A DNA stretch of 9,740 bases, taken from Anaerosporobacter sp031551385 (GTDB taxonomy: Bacteria > Bacillota > Clostridia > Lachnospirales > Lachnospiraceae). The stretch spans positions 1-9,740 of the forward strand of contig NZ_JAVBNS010000255.1 in NCBI RefSeq assembly GCF_031551385.1, given 5' to 3'. Shown one piece after another: positions 1 through 5,472 of this stretch (position 1 is its first letter; each line of letters starts with the position of its first letter). Position numbers and translations under genes: made by a program. The notes beneath the pieces are model-generated. The model was given only the letters and a program-made list of their open reading frames with translations, did not search any database and had not been told where the DNA came from.

Positions 1-1
1 C

Positions 2-271
2 TGTCAAGATGAAATGAAAGCAGCAGTGAAAGCTGGTTACTGGAATCTATTCTCATTCAACCCACAACTTAAGGCTGAAGGAAAGAATCCATTCACATTA
101 ACTTCTAAACCAGGAGATGGAACATACCAAGACTTCTTAAATAACGAAACTCGTTATACTCGTCTTGCTGTGTCATTCCCAGATCGTGCTGAAAAATTAT
201 TTGCTGAATCAGAAGCAGCAGCAAAAGCTCGTTATGATCACTTGTTAAAATTGGTTGAGCTTTATAAATAA
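2..271 (+). CDS. nifJ: Pyruvate:ferredoxin oxidoreductase, C-terminal end (partial)
   Basis: This is the last 89 codons of a gene that begins before the window. The translation carries the C-terminal signature of pyruvate:ferredoxin (flavodoxin) oxidoreductase: a stretch reading AGYWNLFSFNP, then GKNPFTLTSKPGDG, YQDFLNNETRYTRL and a basic/Ala-rich final helix with RYDHLLKL. In this family the segment belongs to the thiamine-diphosphate-binding C-terminal domain of a protein of about 1,170-1,200 residues. The enzyme converts pyruvate and CoA to acetyl-CoA, CO2 and reduced ferredoxin in the cytoplasm, a central step of clostridial fermentation. Codon use is clean and of the highly expressed kind. 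The reading frame is open from base 2 and ends at TAA (269-271). A terminator follows, so the gene is transcriptionally separate from the sigma-factor operon. Assignment to the family is secure; the choice of the nifJ symbol is by convention. Confidence 0.9.
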   Translation, partial: CQDEMKAAVKAGYWNLFSFNPQLKAEGKNPFTLTSKPGDGTYQDFLNNETRYTRLAVSFPDRAEKLFAESEAAAKARYDHLLKLVELYK

Positions 272-283
272 TAAATAGTAGAT

Positions 284-300
284 AAAAGGGAATCCTTTTT
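284..300 (+). terminator. Small hairpin with T-rich arm behind the oxidoreductase gene
   Basis: A 6-bp inverted repeat, AAAAGG and CCTTTT, with a GAAT loop lies 12 bases after the stop codon and ends in a run of T. The stem is A/T-rich and weak alone. It may act as a first, leaky stop or simply protect the 3' end, with the larger hairpin downstream doing most of the work. Confidence 0.3.
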
Positions 301-310
301 CTAGATGAAT

Positions 311-358
311 AAGAGAGCCTAGCTTGGATGCATATGCATCTAGCCTAGGCTCTCTTTA
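311..358 (+). terminator. Long hairpin terminator after the oxidoreductase gene
   Basis: A perfect 12-bp stem (bases 311-322 with 345-356, GAGAGCCTAG core) continues through two wobble pairs and one mismatch into the self-complementary stretch 327-340 (GATGCATATGCATC). The whole forms one stem of about 20 bp. The 3' arm ends CTCTCTTT, so the T tract is short. The position between the stop codon and the next promoter supports transcription termination. A DNA-binding palindrome is a less likely reading. Confidence 0.7.
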
Positions 359-387
359 TGATTAGATGTATTTTAGGAGAATGTATT

Positions 388-416
388 TTGAGTTTAACGC
401 ATTTTTGTGTTATTAT
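388..416 (+). promoter_or_regulatory. SigA-type promoter for the ECF sigma operon
   Basis: TTGAGT (388-393) and TATTAT (411-416) are separated by exactly 17 bases. A TGT triplet lies directly before the -10 box, giving an extended -10. Matches to the housekeeping consensus are 4/6 and 5/6. Predicted transcription start is near 423, leaving a T-rich leader of about 85 bases before the sigma-factor start codon. This would supply basal expression of the sigma/anti-sigma pair. Confidence 0.55.
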
Positions 417-476
417 ACATTAATTAGTTTGTGTTTTTTTATTTTCATTATTTTTGTATCTTTTTATATCTTCGTG

Positions 477-486
477 CGTCTAATAA
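477..486 (+). repeat. Ten-base element CGTCTAATAA, copy 1
   Basis: This ten-mer occurs again, identical, at 2330-2339, where it forms the -10 part of a clear ECF-type promoter. Here it lies 22 bases before the sigma-factor start codon, but the sequence about 16 bases upstream (TGTATC) lacks a GAAC -35 element. It could be a weak or decayed autoregulatory promoter, or chance. Confidence 0.35.
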
Positions 487-508
487 ATGTGAGGAAAGGA
501 GAAGACAG

Positions 509-994
509 ATGGCAAAGTTCTCAAAAATCTATGATGAGTATGCGAATAAAGTGTATCACTATCTGCTTGCATTAACGCGAGATGAGCAAATTGCAGAAGA
601 ACTGACACAGGATACATTTTATAAAGCGATGCTACATATTCATCAATTCAAAGAACAATGTAGTATGTTTACATGGTTATGCCAAATTGGGAAGAATACA
701 TATATCTCGTGGTATAGAAAACAGAAGTTTGTAGACCAAGAAGCAGAACTACAGGAAATGGAGTTTGAGCAGGACTTTGTAAAAGATATGGTAAGCAAAG
801 AGCAGTCTATGAAAGTGCATAAAGTATTGCATAGTCTGGAAGAACCATATAAGGAAGTGTTCAATTTACGTGTGTTTGGAGAATTGAAATTTAAAGAAAT
901 CGGAGAAATATTTGATAAGTCAGAAGTATGGGCTAAGGTTACATACTATCGCGCGAAAGCAAAAATAATGGAAAGGATGGAGGAATGGGAATGA
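509..994 (+). CDS. ECF-type RNA polymerase sigma factor
   Basis: A 161-residue sigma-70 family protein of the extracytoplasmic-function (ECF) class, the usual length for the class. Region 2 spans about residues 8-72 and includes the typical IAEELTQDTFYKA helix and the MFTWLCQIGKNTYISWYRK promoter-melting segment. Region 4 spans about 105-158 and carries a helix-turn-helix (EVFNLRVFGELKFKEIGEIFDKSEVWAKVTYYRAK). Region 3 is absent, as expected. It directs core polymerase to a small set of promoters, usually in response to envelope stress. The start at 509 is chosen because AGGAAAGGAG (492-501) stands 7 bases upstream; an in-frame start at 431 would add a hydrophobic, T-rich-derived tail with no ribosome binding site. 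Its TGA overlaps the ATG of the anti-sigma gene (ATGA), the normal arrangement for a coupled sigma/anti-sigma pair. The inducing signal is unknown. Confidence 0.92.
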   Translation: MAKFSKIYDEYANKVYHYLLALTRDEQIAEELTQDTFYKAMLHIHQFKEQCSMFTWLCQIGKNTYISWYRKQKFVDQEAELQEMEFEQDFVKDMVSKEQSMKVHKVLHSLEEPYKEVFNLRVFGELKFKEIGEIFDKSEVWAKVTYYRAKAKIMERMEEWE

Positions 995-2301
995 TACCTT
1001 GTGAGATAGTAAAAGATATTATGCCAATCTACATAGAAGATGGTTGTTTAGAAGCGTCAAAACAATTGATTCAAGAGCATCTTAAAGAGTGTGAAGGTTG
1101 TAGAGAATATTATAAGAAGATGAATACAAAGCTAGTGCCAGAGGAGATGTTAGTGAGAGAAAAGTCTGAGGAAGACAACCGAAAAGAGGCAGATGAAGAG
1201 GAAAGAAATCGAGAAAGTAGTTATGATGAAGCTGGTAAAACAGGTAAAAACTATAGTATGAAAAAAGCATTAACCAAGATTCGAAATCGTTGGATTGCAT
1301 CTTTGGTCATTGTTGTGCTTTCAATTATGATAATCGTACCGAATGTGTATTTGATACATAATGAGATAAAGCAAGAAGGTATTAGTTATAGTAGTTTGGA
1401 TGAAATCTTTACGTCAAGAAGGTTTTTGAAGGAATTGAAGAAAGGTAATTATGAGAAAGCATTTGAATACTTTGATGTGAAAAGCTTGTATGAAGGGGAA
1501 GCGGGTTATACAGACTTGGAGCAGACAGTATATGAAGAAAACTACAAGAAGATTGTTGTTGATAATGAAGTGTATTATGTGCAAAATCGAACTTATGAGA
1601 ATGAATATAATGACTATGAAAAGAATAAAGATACAACAGATTTCTGGTCAAGTATCTATTATAGAGGAAATTCTATTATTCCAGAAGAGGATTTTAATGC
1701 ATTGAATGTTGAAGAAGGAGATTCTCATAGGATATATGGTACTGTTGTGATGGAAGGAAAGAGATATGTTGTTTCGGTTGAGAATGAAAATTATTTTTTT
1801 AACGGAGATGACAATATAGATAGAGAAACTTATGTTATAGGTTTGGAGATAGGTAGTGATGAATATATCCATCTATTTGGTAGTATGGATGAATGGAGCC
1901 TTGTACCAGAAGTTATATATGAGAATCGGAATAAAGAAGCAAGGGAAAGTATTGCATATGCAGCAGAGATAGGAGAGAAATATAGAGCACTTGGGTATTC
2001 TGGTTATTATGAAAGCTGTAAAGAAAAATTCATAAATGCCATGAAGGAACTAGAGTCAAAAGGAGTTTCCATTGTAGGGTATAATATTGATTATCTATAT
2101 GAATCGGGTCATAGAATCCAGTATCAAATTACTCTTAGTAATGGAAAAGAGAGTTTTAAGGGGCAAGGAGTTGACTTTAGTATTACAAAGGCTGGAATAA
2201 TAATTGGCGCGGGATATATAAAAACAGAAGTTAGTGAGACGCAGAATGAGTTATACCATCTACTTTTCAATGCTTTAGTTGATTGGCGTTATATTGATTA
2301 A
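991..2301 (+). CDS. Membrane anti-sigma factor with zinc-finger (zf-HC2) N-terminus and large outer domain
   Basis: A 436-residue single-pass membrane protein that should hold the preceding ECF sigma factor inactive. Residues 1-45 match the anti-sigma zinc-binding domain: Cys4 in a CEIVKDIMPIYIEDG segment, then His30-x3-Cys34-x2-Cys37. An acidic, Lys/Glu-rich linker (about 55-80) leads to a basic stretch and one membrane helix at about 101-122 (WIASLVIVVLSIMIIV). The remaining 310 or so residues would lie outside the cell. They are rich in Tyr, Glu and Asn, and I do not recognise a family there. That outer part is much larger than in many anti-sigma factors and is the likely sensor. The start at 991 is preferred over 985 because GGAGGA (979-984) is 6 bases away from 991 but directly abuts 985. 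The 991 start overlaps the sigma stop codon, so translation is probably coupled. Confidence 0.85.
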   Translation: MIPCEIVKDIMPIYIEDGCLEASKQLIQEHLKECEGCREYYKKMNTKLVPEEMLVREKSEEDNRKEADEEERNRESSYDEAGKTGKNYSMKKALTKIRNRWIASLVIVVLSIMIIVPNVYLIHNEIKQEGISYSSLDEIFTSRRFLKELKKGNYEKAFEYFDVKSLYEGEAGYTDLEQTVYEENYKKIVVDNEVYYVQNRTYENEYNDYEKNKDTTDFWSSIYYRGNSIIPEEDFNALNVEEGDSHRIYGTVVMEGKRYVVSVENENYFFNGDDNIDRETYVIGLEIGSDEYIHLFGSMDEWSLVPEVIYENRNKEARESIAYAAEIGEKYRALGYSGYYESCKEKFINAMKELESKGVSIVGYNIDYLYESGHRIQYQITLSNGKESFKGQGVDFSITKAGIIIGAGYIKTEVSETQNELYHLLFNALVDWRYID

Positions 2302-2306
2302 AAAAA

Positions 2307-2336
2307 TGGAACCACATCCACTTTTCACTCGTCTAA
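2307..2336 (+). promoter_or_regulatory. ECF-type promoter upstream of the VWA lipoprotein gene
   Basis: TGGAACC (2307-2313) is followed by 16 bases and then CGTCTAA (2330-2336). This is the classic architecture of ECF sigma promoters in Firmicutes: a GAAC -35 motif, 16-17 bases, and a CGTC/CGTA -10 motif. The predicted start near 2343-2345 gives a leader of about 90 bases before the lipoprotein start codon. It sits 6 bases beyond the anti-sigma stop. The obvious candidate to use it is the sigma factor encoded two genes upstream; that pairing is inference. Confidence 0.6.
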
Positions 2337-2365
2337 TAATTAGATGGATATATAATCCGGAATTA

Positions 2366-2390
2366 AAAATTGCTAAGAGGAGGCATTTTT
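2366..2390 (+). other. Leader hairpin exposing an orphan Shine-Dalgarno sequence
   Basis: Within the leader of the lipoprotein gene, AAAAA-TGC and GCA-TTTTT can pair (one bulged T). The loop and closing part contain AAGAGGAGG, a strong ribosome-binding sequence. No ATG, GTG or TTG follows at usable distance; the codon in the expected place is ATA, heading an eight-codon frame ending in TGA at 2416. The true ribosome binding site of the lipoprotein gene is AAGGAGGAG at 2420-2428. This may be a relic of a short leader peptide or a ribosome standby site. Confidence 0.25.
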
Positions 2391-2433
2391 AATAAAAAAG
2401 GTTATTCAGAGAGGTTGAAAAGGAGGAGAAACT

Positions 2434-4104
2434 ATGAGAAAAAGATTACTTTGTATGGTGGTGGCGTTGTCGTTAGTGTTTACGGGGGTAGCTTGTAGCA
2501 AGAAGCCAGAGGATAACTCAAAGGATAATTCTAAGACGAATTATACGAATGGAGAATCAAAAAGCAATGATTCAACAAGTGATTACAAGGATAGTGCCGC
2601 AGGTGATGATAGTAATTATGCTCCAATAGAGTATGAGGCTACATCAAATGAATGTGATGTGCAGGTGGTAGGTGATGATTATTATTACGATCCTTCTACA
2701 GAGGAATATAATAGCTATCCAGAGAATGAATTCATAGCAGTTTCGAAAGAAGCATTATCAACATTTTCAGCAGATGTGGATACCGCATCGTATAGCAATA
2801 TGAGAAGAATGATTAATGAAAGTGGATATGTGTATGATGCAGATGCAATTCGAGTGGAAGAGTTGTTGAACTATTTTAAGTATGATTATGATGGGCCGGA
2901 AAAAGGTGAACCGTTTGGTGTCAATGTTCAGGTTGGTAAATGCCCTTGGAATCAAGATACGTTGCTTATGATGATTGGTATGCAGACAGAAGCGATTGAT
3001 TTTGCAGAAGGTCCTGATTCGAATCTAGTATTCCTACTTGATGTATCAGGTTCTATGGATGAACCAAACAAATTGCCGCTCATGCAGCAAGCATTTTCTA
3101 TGTTAGCTGAGAATCTTACAAGTAAAGATCGTGTTTCCATTGTAACGTATGCAGGGGAAGATGCTGTTATATTACAAGGTGCAAAAGGAAGTGAGACAAA
3201 TCTAATAATTGATAAGATTACCAACTTGGAAGCAGGCGGAAGTACAGCAGGAAGTGCAGGAATACAGACAGCTTATGAGCTTGCACAAAGATATTTTATT
3301 AAAGGTGGCAATAATCGTGTAATACTTGCTACCGATGGAGACTTGAATGTTGGGCTTACAACGGAGTATGAACTGACAGAGTTGATAACACAGAAGAGAG
3401 AAAGTGGAATCTATCTATCAGTACTAGGTTTTGGAACAGGCAATATTAAGGATAATAAGATGGAAGCACTTGCGGATAATGGGAATGGAAACTATTCCTA
3501 TATCGATTCTGTCTTTGAAGCGAAGAAAGTGTTAGTAGATGAACTTGGAGCAAATATGGTGACAGTAGCGAAAGACGTAAAGTTCCAAGTAGAATTTAAT
3601 CCTGAATGGATTAAGGGATACCGTCTAATTGGTTATGAAAACCGTGTTCTTAATGCAGAGGATTTTGACGATGATACAAAAGACGCAGGGGAAGTAGGTG
3701 CAGGGCATTCCGTAACGGTGTTATATGAATTAGTCCCTGTATCAAGTGAGATGGAAATGGAAGAGAAAACAACAGGCTCAAGATATCAAGTATCGTCAAC
3801 GAACAACGAATATAAGAATGAATTGTTAAACATTCAAGTTCGATATAAAGAGCCTGAGGAAGAGAAAAGTAAGTTATTAAGTTATCCTGTAACATTGCAG
3901 GCATATACGAATAAACCAAGTGAAGATTGGAAGTTTGCTTCCTGTATTGCAGAATTTGCAATGGTACTAAAAGATAGCCCATTTCTTGAAGAAGGTTCGA
4001 TGAAGCATGTTATAAAACGATTGAATGAACTTGAATATAGAGATGGATACAGAGAAGAGTTCAAACAATTGGTTAATACTACAGCAAAAGTGAAAGTGGA
4101 TTGA
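2434..4104 (+). CDS. von Willebrand factor A domain lipoprotein (YfbK-like)
   Basis: A 556-residue predicted lipoprotein. The N-terminus has a basic start, a hydrophobic core and a lipobox-like GVAC with Cys21 as the probable lipid-anchored residue. A low-complexity Ser/Asn/Asp/Lys linker follows to about residue 90. Residues 100-165 (STFSADVDTASYSNMRR, VEELLNYFKYDY) match the N-terminal domain found before VWA domains of the YfbK type. The VWA domain spans about 196-375 with an intact metal-ion-dependent adhesion site: Asp203-x-Ser205-Gly-Ser207, Thr271 and Asp301 (ATDGD). The last 180 residues fit the YfbK C-terminal domain, including the ending NELEYRDGYREEFKQLV. Such domains bind protein ligands through a divalent metal. 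The ligand here is unknown. AAGGAGGAG (2420-2428) supports the start. Its own ECF-type promoter and position behind a sigma/anti-sigma pair suggest it is a regulated output or a co-sensor at the cell surface. Confidence 0.88.
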   Translation: MRKRLLCMVVALSLVFTGVACSKKPEDNSKDNSKTNYTNGESKSNDSTSDYKDSAAGDDSNYAPIEYEATSNECDVQVVGDDYYYDPSTEEYNSYPENEFIAVSKEALSTFSADVDTASYSNMRRMINESGYVYDADAIRVEELLNYFKYDYDGPEKGEPFGVNVQVGKCPWNQDTLLMMIGMQTEAIDFAEGPDSNLVFLLDVSGSMDEPNKLPLMQQAFSMLAENLTSKDRVSIVTYAGEDAVILQGAKGSETNLIIDKITNLEAGGSTAGSAGIQTAYELAQRYFIKGGNNRVILATDGDLNVGLTTEYELTELITQKRESGIYLSVLGFGTGNIKDNKMEALADNGNGNYSYIDSVFEAKKVLVDELGANMVTVAKDVKFQVEFNPEWIKGYRLIGYENRVLNAEDFDDDTKDAGEVGAGHSVTVLYELVPVSSEMEMEEKTTGSRYQVSSTNNEYKNELLNIQVRYKEPEEEKSKLLSYPVTLQAYTNKPSEDWKFASCIAEFAMVLKDSPFLEEGSMKHVIKRLNELEYRDGYREEFKQLVNTTAKVKVD

Positions 4105-4127
4105 TGTAATTCGCAATACTTTTACAA

Positions 4128-5039
4128 CTAAGAATATAATTCACGAATGGAGGCTGGAGCTTCCTGCTTGTAAGCAAGCGGGGTAGTTCCAGTCTCTTTT
4201 TTAAATAGGTGAATAAAATGATTCACATTCTCAATGCCAAGCTGTGTGCTGATTTCGGTTATCGTAAGATTGGTTTTAAACAAAAGTTCTTTCGCTTTTT
4301 GTATCCTTTGGTAGTTTAGATAGCGAAGGGGAGGCATGTTATAGTGGGAAGAGAATTCACGACATAGTCGGTACTTATTAACATGCAACTCTTCTGCTAA
4401 GTCTTCAAGCGAGAATGGTTCATCAAGGTGGTCTTCAAGAATTTCTTTTGCTTTTTGGAGGTACTTTGGTATTGCAATTCGTGGAGCAGTTTTACTTTGT
4501 TCTGCTACACAAATTTCAGTTAACATATCAATTAGCCATTTGGTTTCGTAAAGATTTGATAAAACAGTACTTGAAGAAGATTCATTAATAATGTTTTGAA
4601 AACAAGTAGGTATGCATGAATATGGTTTAATATCATATATGAATTCGTTGCTTTCGTTAAATGCTGAAAAATAAGAACGAATAAAGTCTTCTCTAAGATA
4701 TAAAATCTGAAAAGTCCAGTTACTACTATAAGAACTAATCTTAAAATGTAAGTTACAGTTAAGAAAAAGTAAATTGTTTTCTTGCGATGAATACGTAGTT
4801 CCTTCAATTGTGACTGTTGAAGCACCTGTTAGTGTGCGAATAAGGAGATAGGAAGGGAATCCGGTGGATTCGCAGAAGAAAGGAAACGATATCGTAATTT
4901 CTCCACCTGCATAGATGAGAGAGGGCTCGTTTGAAGAATTTTCCCTTGGATAGTTTGGCATAATGAATGAGATGTCTAAGGAATTCGGTAATTTGGAATA
5001 AGAAGATAAGGATGTTAAAAAACGTTCGTAATCGTTCAT
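4128..5039 (-). CDS. AraC-family transcriptional regulator
   Basis: A 303-residue regulator from the preferred start. The N-terminal part (about 20-180) is a cupin-like sensing region, seen as beta-rich segments such as LIYAGGEITISFPFF and TVTIEGTTYSSQENNLLFLN. The C-terminal AraC DNA-binding domain (about 192-291) holds two helix-turn-helix units: FSLEDLAEELHVNKYRLCREFSSHY and TITEISTQLGIENVNHFIHLFKKETGTTPLAYK. The frame is open to a TTG at 5099, but nothing resembling a ribosome binding site precedes it and the TTG lies inside a palindrome. The ATG at 5039 has GGAG 11 bases upstream, rather far but the best available. The ATG at 5084 is a weaker alternative. The gene is divergent from the sugar-uptake operon, the usual position of a local activator, so regulation of that operon is likely. 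Its 3' end carries the terminator of the opposing lipoprotein gene. Confidence 0.87.
   Translation of the reverse strand: MNDYERFLTSLSSYSKLPNSLDISFIMPNYPRENSSNEPSLIYAGGEITISFPFFCESTGFPSYLLIRTLTGASTVTIEGTTYSSQENNLLFLNCNLHFKISSYSSNWTFQILYLREDFIRSYFSAFNESNEFIYDIKPYSCIPTCFQNIINESSSSTVLSNLYETKWLIDMLTEICVAEQSKTAPRIAIPKYLQKAKEILEDHLDEPFSLEDLAEELHVNKYRLCREFSSHYNMPPLRYLNYQRIQKAKELLFKTNLTITEISTQLGIENVNHFIHLFKKETGTTPLAYKQEAPASIRELYS
4150..4202 (+). terminator. Intrinsic terminator of the VWA gene, inside the araC-type coding sequence
   Basis: Read on the + strand, GAGGCTGGA (4150-4158) pairs with TCCAGTCTC (4188-4196). The stem continues inward through GCT/AGT, TCC/GGG with one bulged T, and TGCTTG/CAAGCG, closing on a TAAG loop. 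Six T residues follow immediately (4197-4202). A long G+C-bearing stem plus T6 is a textbook Rho-independent terminator. It lies about 46 bases beyond the VWA stop codon. It works in one direction only: on the other strand the T run is an A run before the stem. The T6 is the complement of the two Lys codons in the conserved FKKETG motif of the regulator. Confidence 0.85.
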
Positions 5040-5091
5040 AAGGTATCTCGCTCCATTCTTATGTTTTGTTGGTCTTAAATACATCTTTTTA

Positions 5092-5105
5092 TCATGCAAG
5101 CATGA
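5092..5105. promoter_or_regulatory. Perfect 14-base palindrome in the regulator leader
   Basis: TCATGC and GCATGA face each other around two bases, forming a perfect inverted repeat. It lies in the predicted untranslated leader of the AraC-type gene, about 55 bases before its preferred start, and covers the unlikely TTG start. It could be a protein-binding site (autoregulation) or an RNA hairpin; the 2-base centre favours a DNA site. Confidence 0.35.
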
Positions 5106-5161
5106 ATATGTTGATCATTTGACTTTGGTATCATCTTGTTATTGAAAGAAAGTAAAAGTAA

Positions 5162-5176
5162 TTGAAAACGATATAT
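5162..5176 (+). promoter_or_regulatory. cre-like site (CcpA, catabolite control)
   Basis: TTGAAAACGATATAT matches the cre consensus WTGNAANCGNWNNCW at all fixed positions but one (A in place of the second-to-last C). It lies just downstream of the predicted start of the regulator transcript, a typical roadblock position for CcpA. Catabolite control is expected for sugar-uptake operons. One mismatch in an AT-rich region keeps confidence low. Confidence 0.3.
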
Positions 5177-5184
5177 ATACGAAT

Positions 5185-5213
5185 ATTATAAAGTAAAAGA
5201 ATAAATTAATCAA
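5185..5213 (-). promoter_or_regulatory. SigA-type promoter for the AraC-type gene
   Basis: Read on the - strand, TTGATT (5213-5208) and a perfect TATAAT (5190-5185) are separated by 17 bases. The predicted start near 5178 gives a leader of about 140 bases before the ATG at 5039. The box quality and ideal spacing make this the strongest promoter candidate in the divergent region. Confidence 0.6.
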
Positions 5214-5380
5214 CTGGCACTTGTGTTGAAGTTAAAATAATAAGTTAAATTAGGTTGAAAATGAAGTAAAAAAGTGATTGAAGAGTAGGTAATGTGCACA
5301 AAATGAACATAAAAAAATAGCTAAATCGTATAAAATGTCCAATAAAATCAAAAATGATAGATAGAAAACAATAATAAGTG
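5214..5380. other. A-rich divergent intergenic stretch
   Basis: No gene is visible here. The stretch holds two copies of AAGTTAAA (5229-5236 and 5242-5249), an 8-base palindrome TGTGCACA (5293-5300), and a TGAAC at 5304 followed 18 bases later by CGTATAA (5327-5333). The repeated AAGTTAAA, 13 bases apart, could be contacts for the AraC-type regulator, but the composition is so A-rich that chance repeats are expected. Confidence 0.25.
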
Positions 5381-5408
5381 ATGACTTAAAAATAAAATAA
5401 ACTATAAT
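5381..5408 (+). promoter_or_regulatory. SigA-type promoter for the sugar-uptake operon
   Basis: A perfect TATAAT (5403-5408) is preceded by ATGACT (5381-5386; 4 of 6 to TTGACA) with a 16-base spacer. The predicted start near 5415 gives a leader of about 58 bases. The weak -35 box and short spacer fit a promoter that needs an activator such as the divergent AraC-type protein. Confidence 0.5.
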
Positions 5409-5416
5409 TAAATTAA

Positions 5417-5432
5417 GTTACAAAAAAGTAAC
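5417..5432. promoter_or_regulatory. Inverted repeat at the operon transcription start
   Basis: GTTAC and GTAAC flank six A residues. The repeat begins within a few bases of the predicted transcription start. It could be an operator, where a bound protein would block elongation, or a small 5' hairpin that stabilises the message. Confidence 0.35.
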
Positions 5433-5472
5433 GAAAATAAAAGAGTAGCAAAACAAAAAAGGAGGATTTGTT

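Noticed and set aside
366..575. Hydrophobic 69-codon frame (or its inner ATG at 381) upstream of and overlapping the sigma gene
   Set aside because: The Phe/Ile/Leu/Tyr content follows from a T-rich leader. The AGGAG before the ATG at 381 is only one base away, the promoter boxes lie inside the frame, and it runs into the sigma gene in another frame.
643..864. Open frames opposite the sigma, anti-sigma, VWA and permease genes
   Set aside because: They lie antisense to well-supported genes, lack ribosome binding sites and encode low-complexity or unrecognisable sequence.
2346..2358. TATAAT at 2351 as a SigA promoter, or GGAT/ATCC as a terminator after the anti-sigma gene
   Set aside because: No acceptable -35 box lies 16-18 bases upstream of the TATAAT. 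The stem has only 4 bp and no T run.
5304..5333. Second ECF-type promoter (TGAAC ... CGTATAA) upstream of the binding-protein gene
   Set aside because: The gap from GAAC to CGTA is one base longer than in the 2307 promoter, and the TATAAA it contains is expected by chance in this A/T-rich stretch. The TATAAT at 5403 is better placed.
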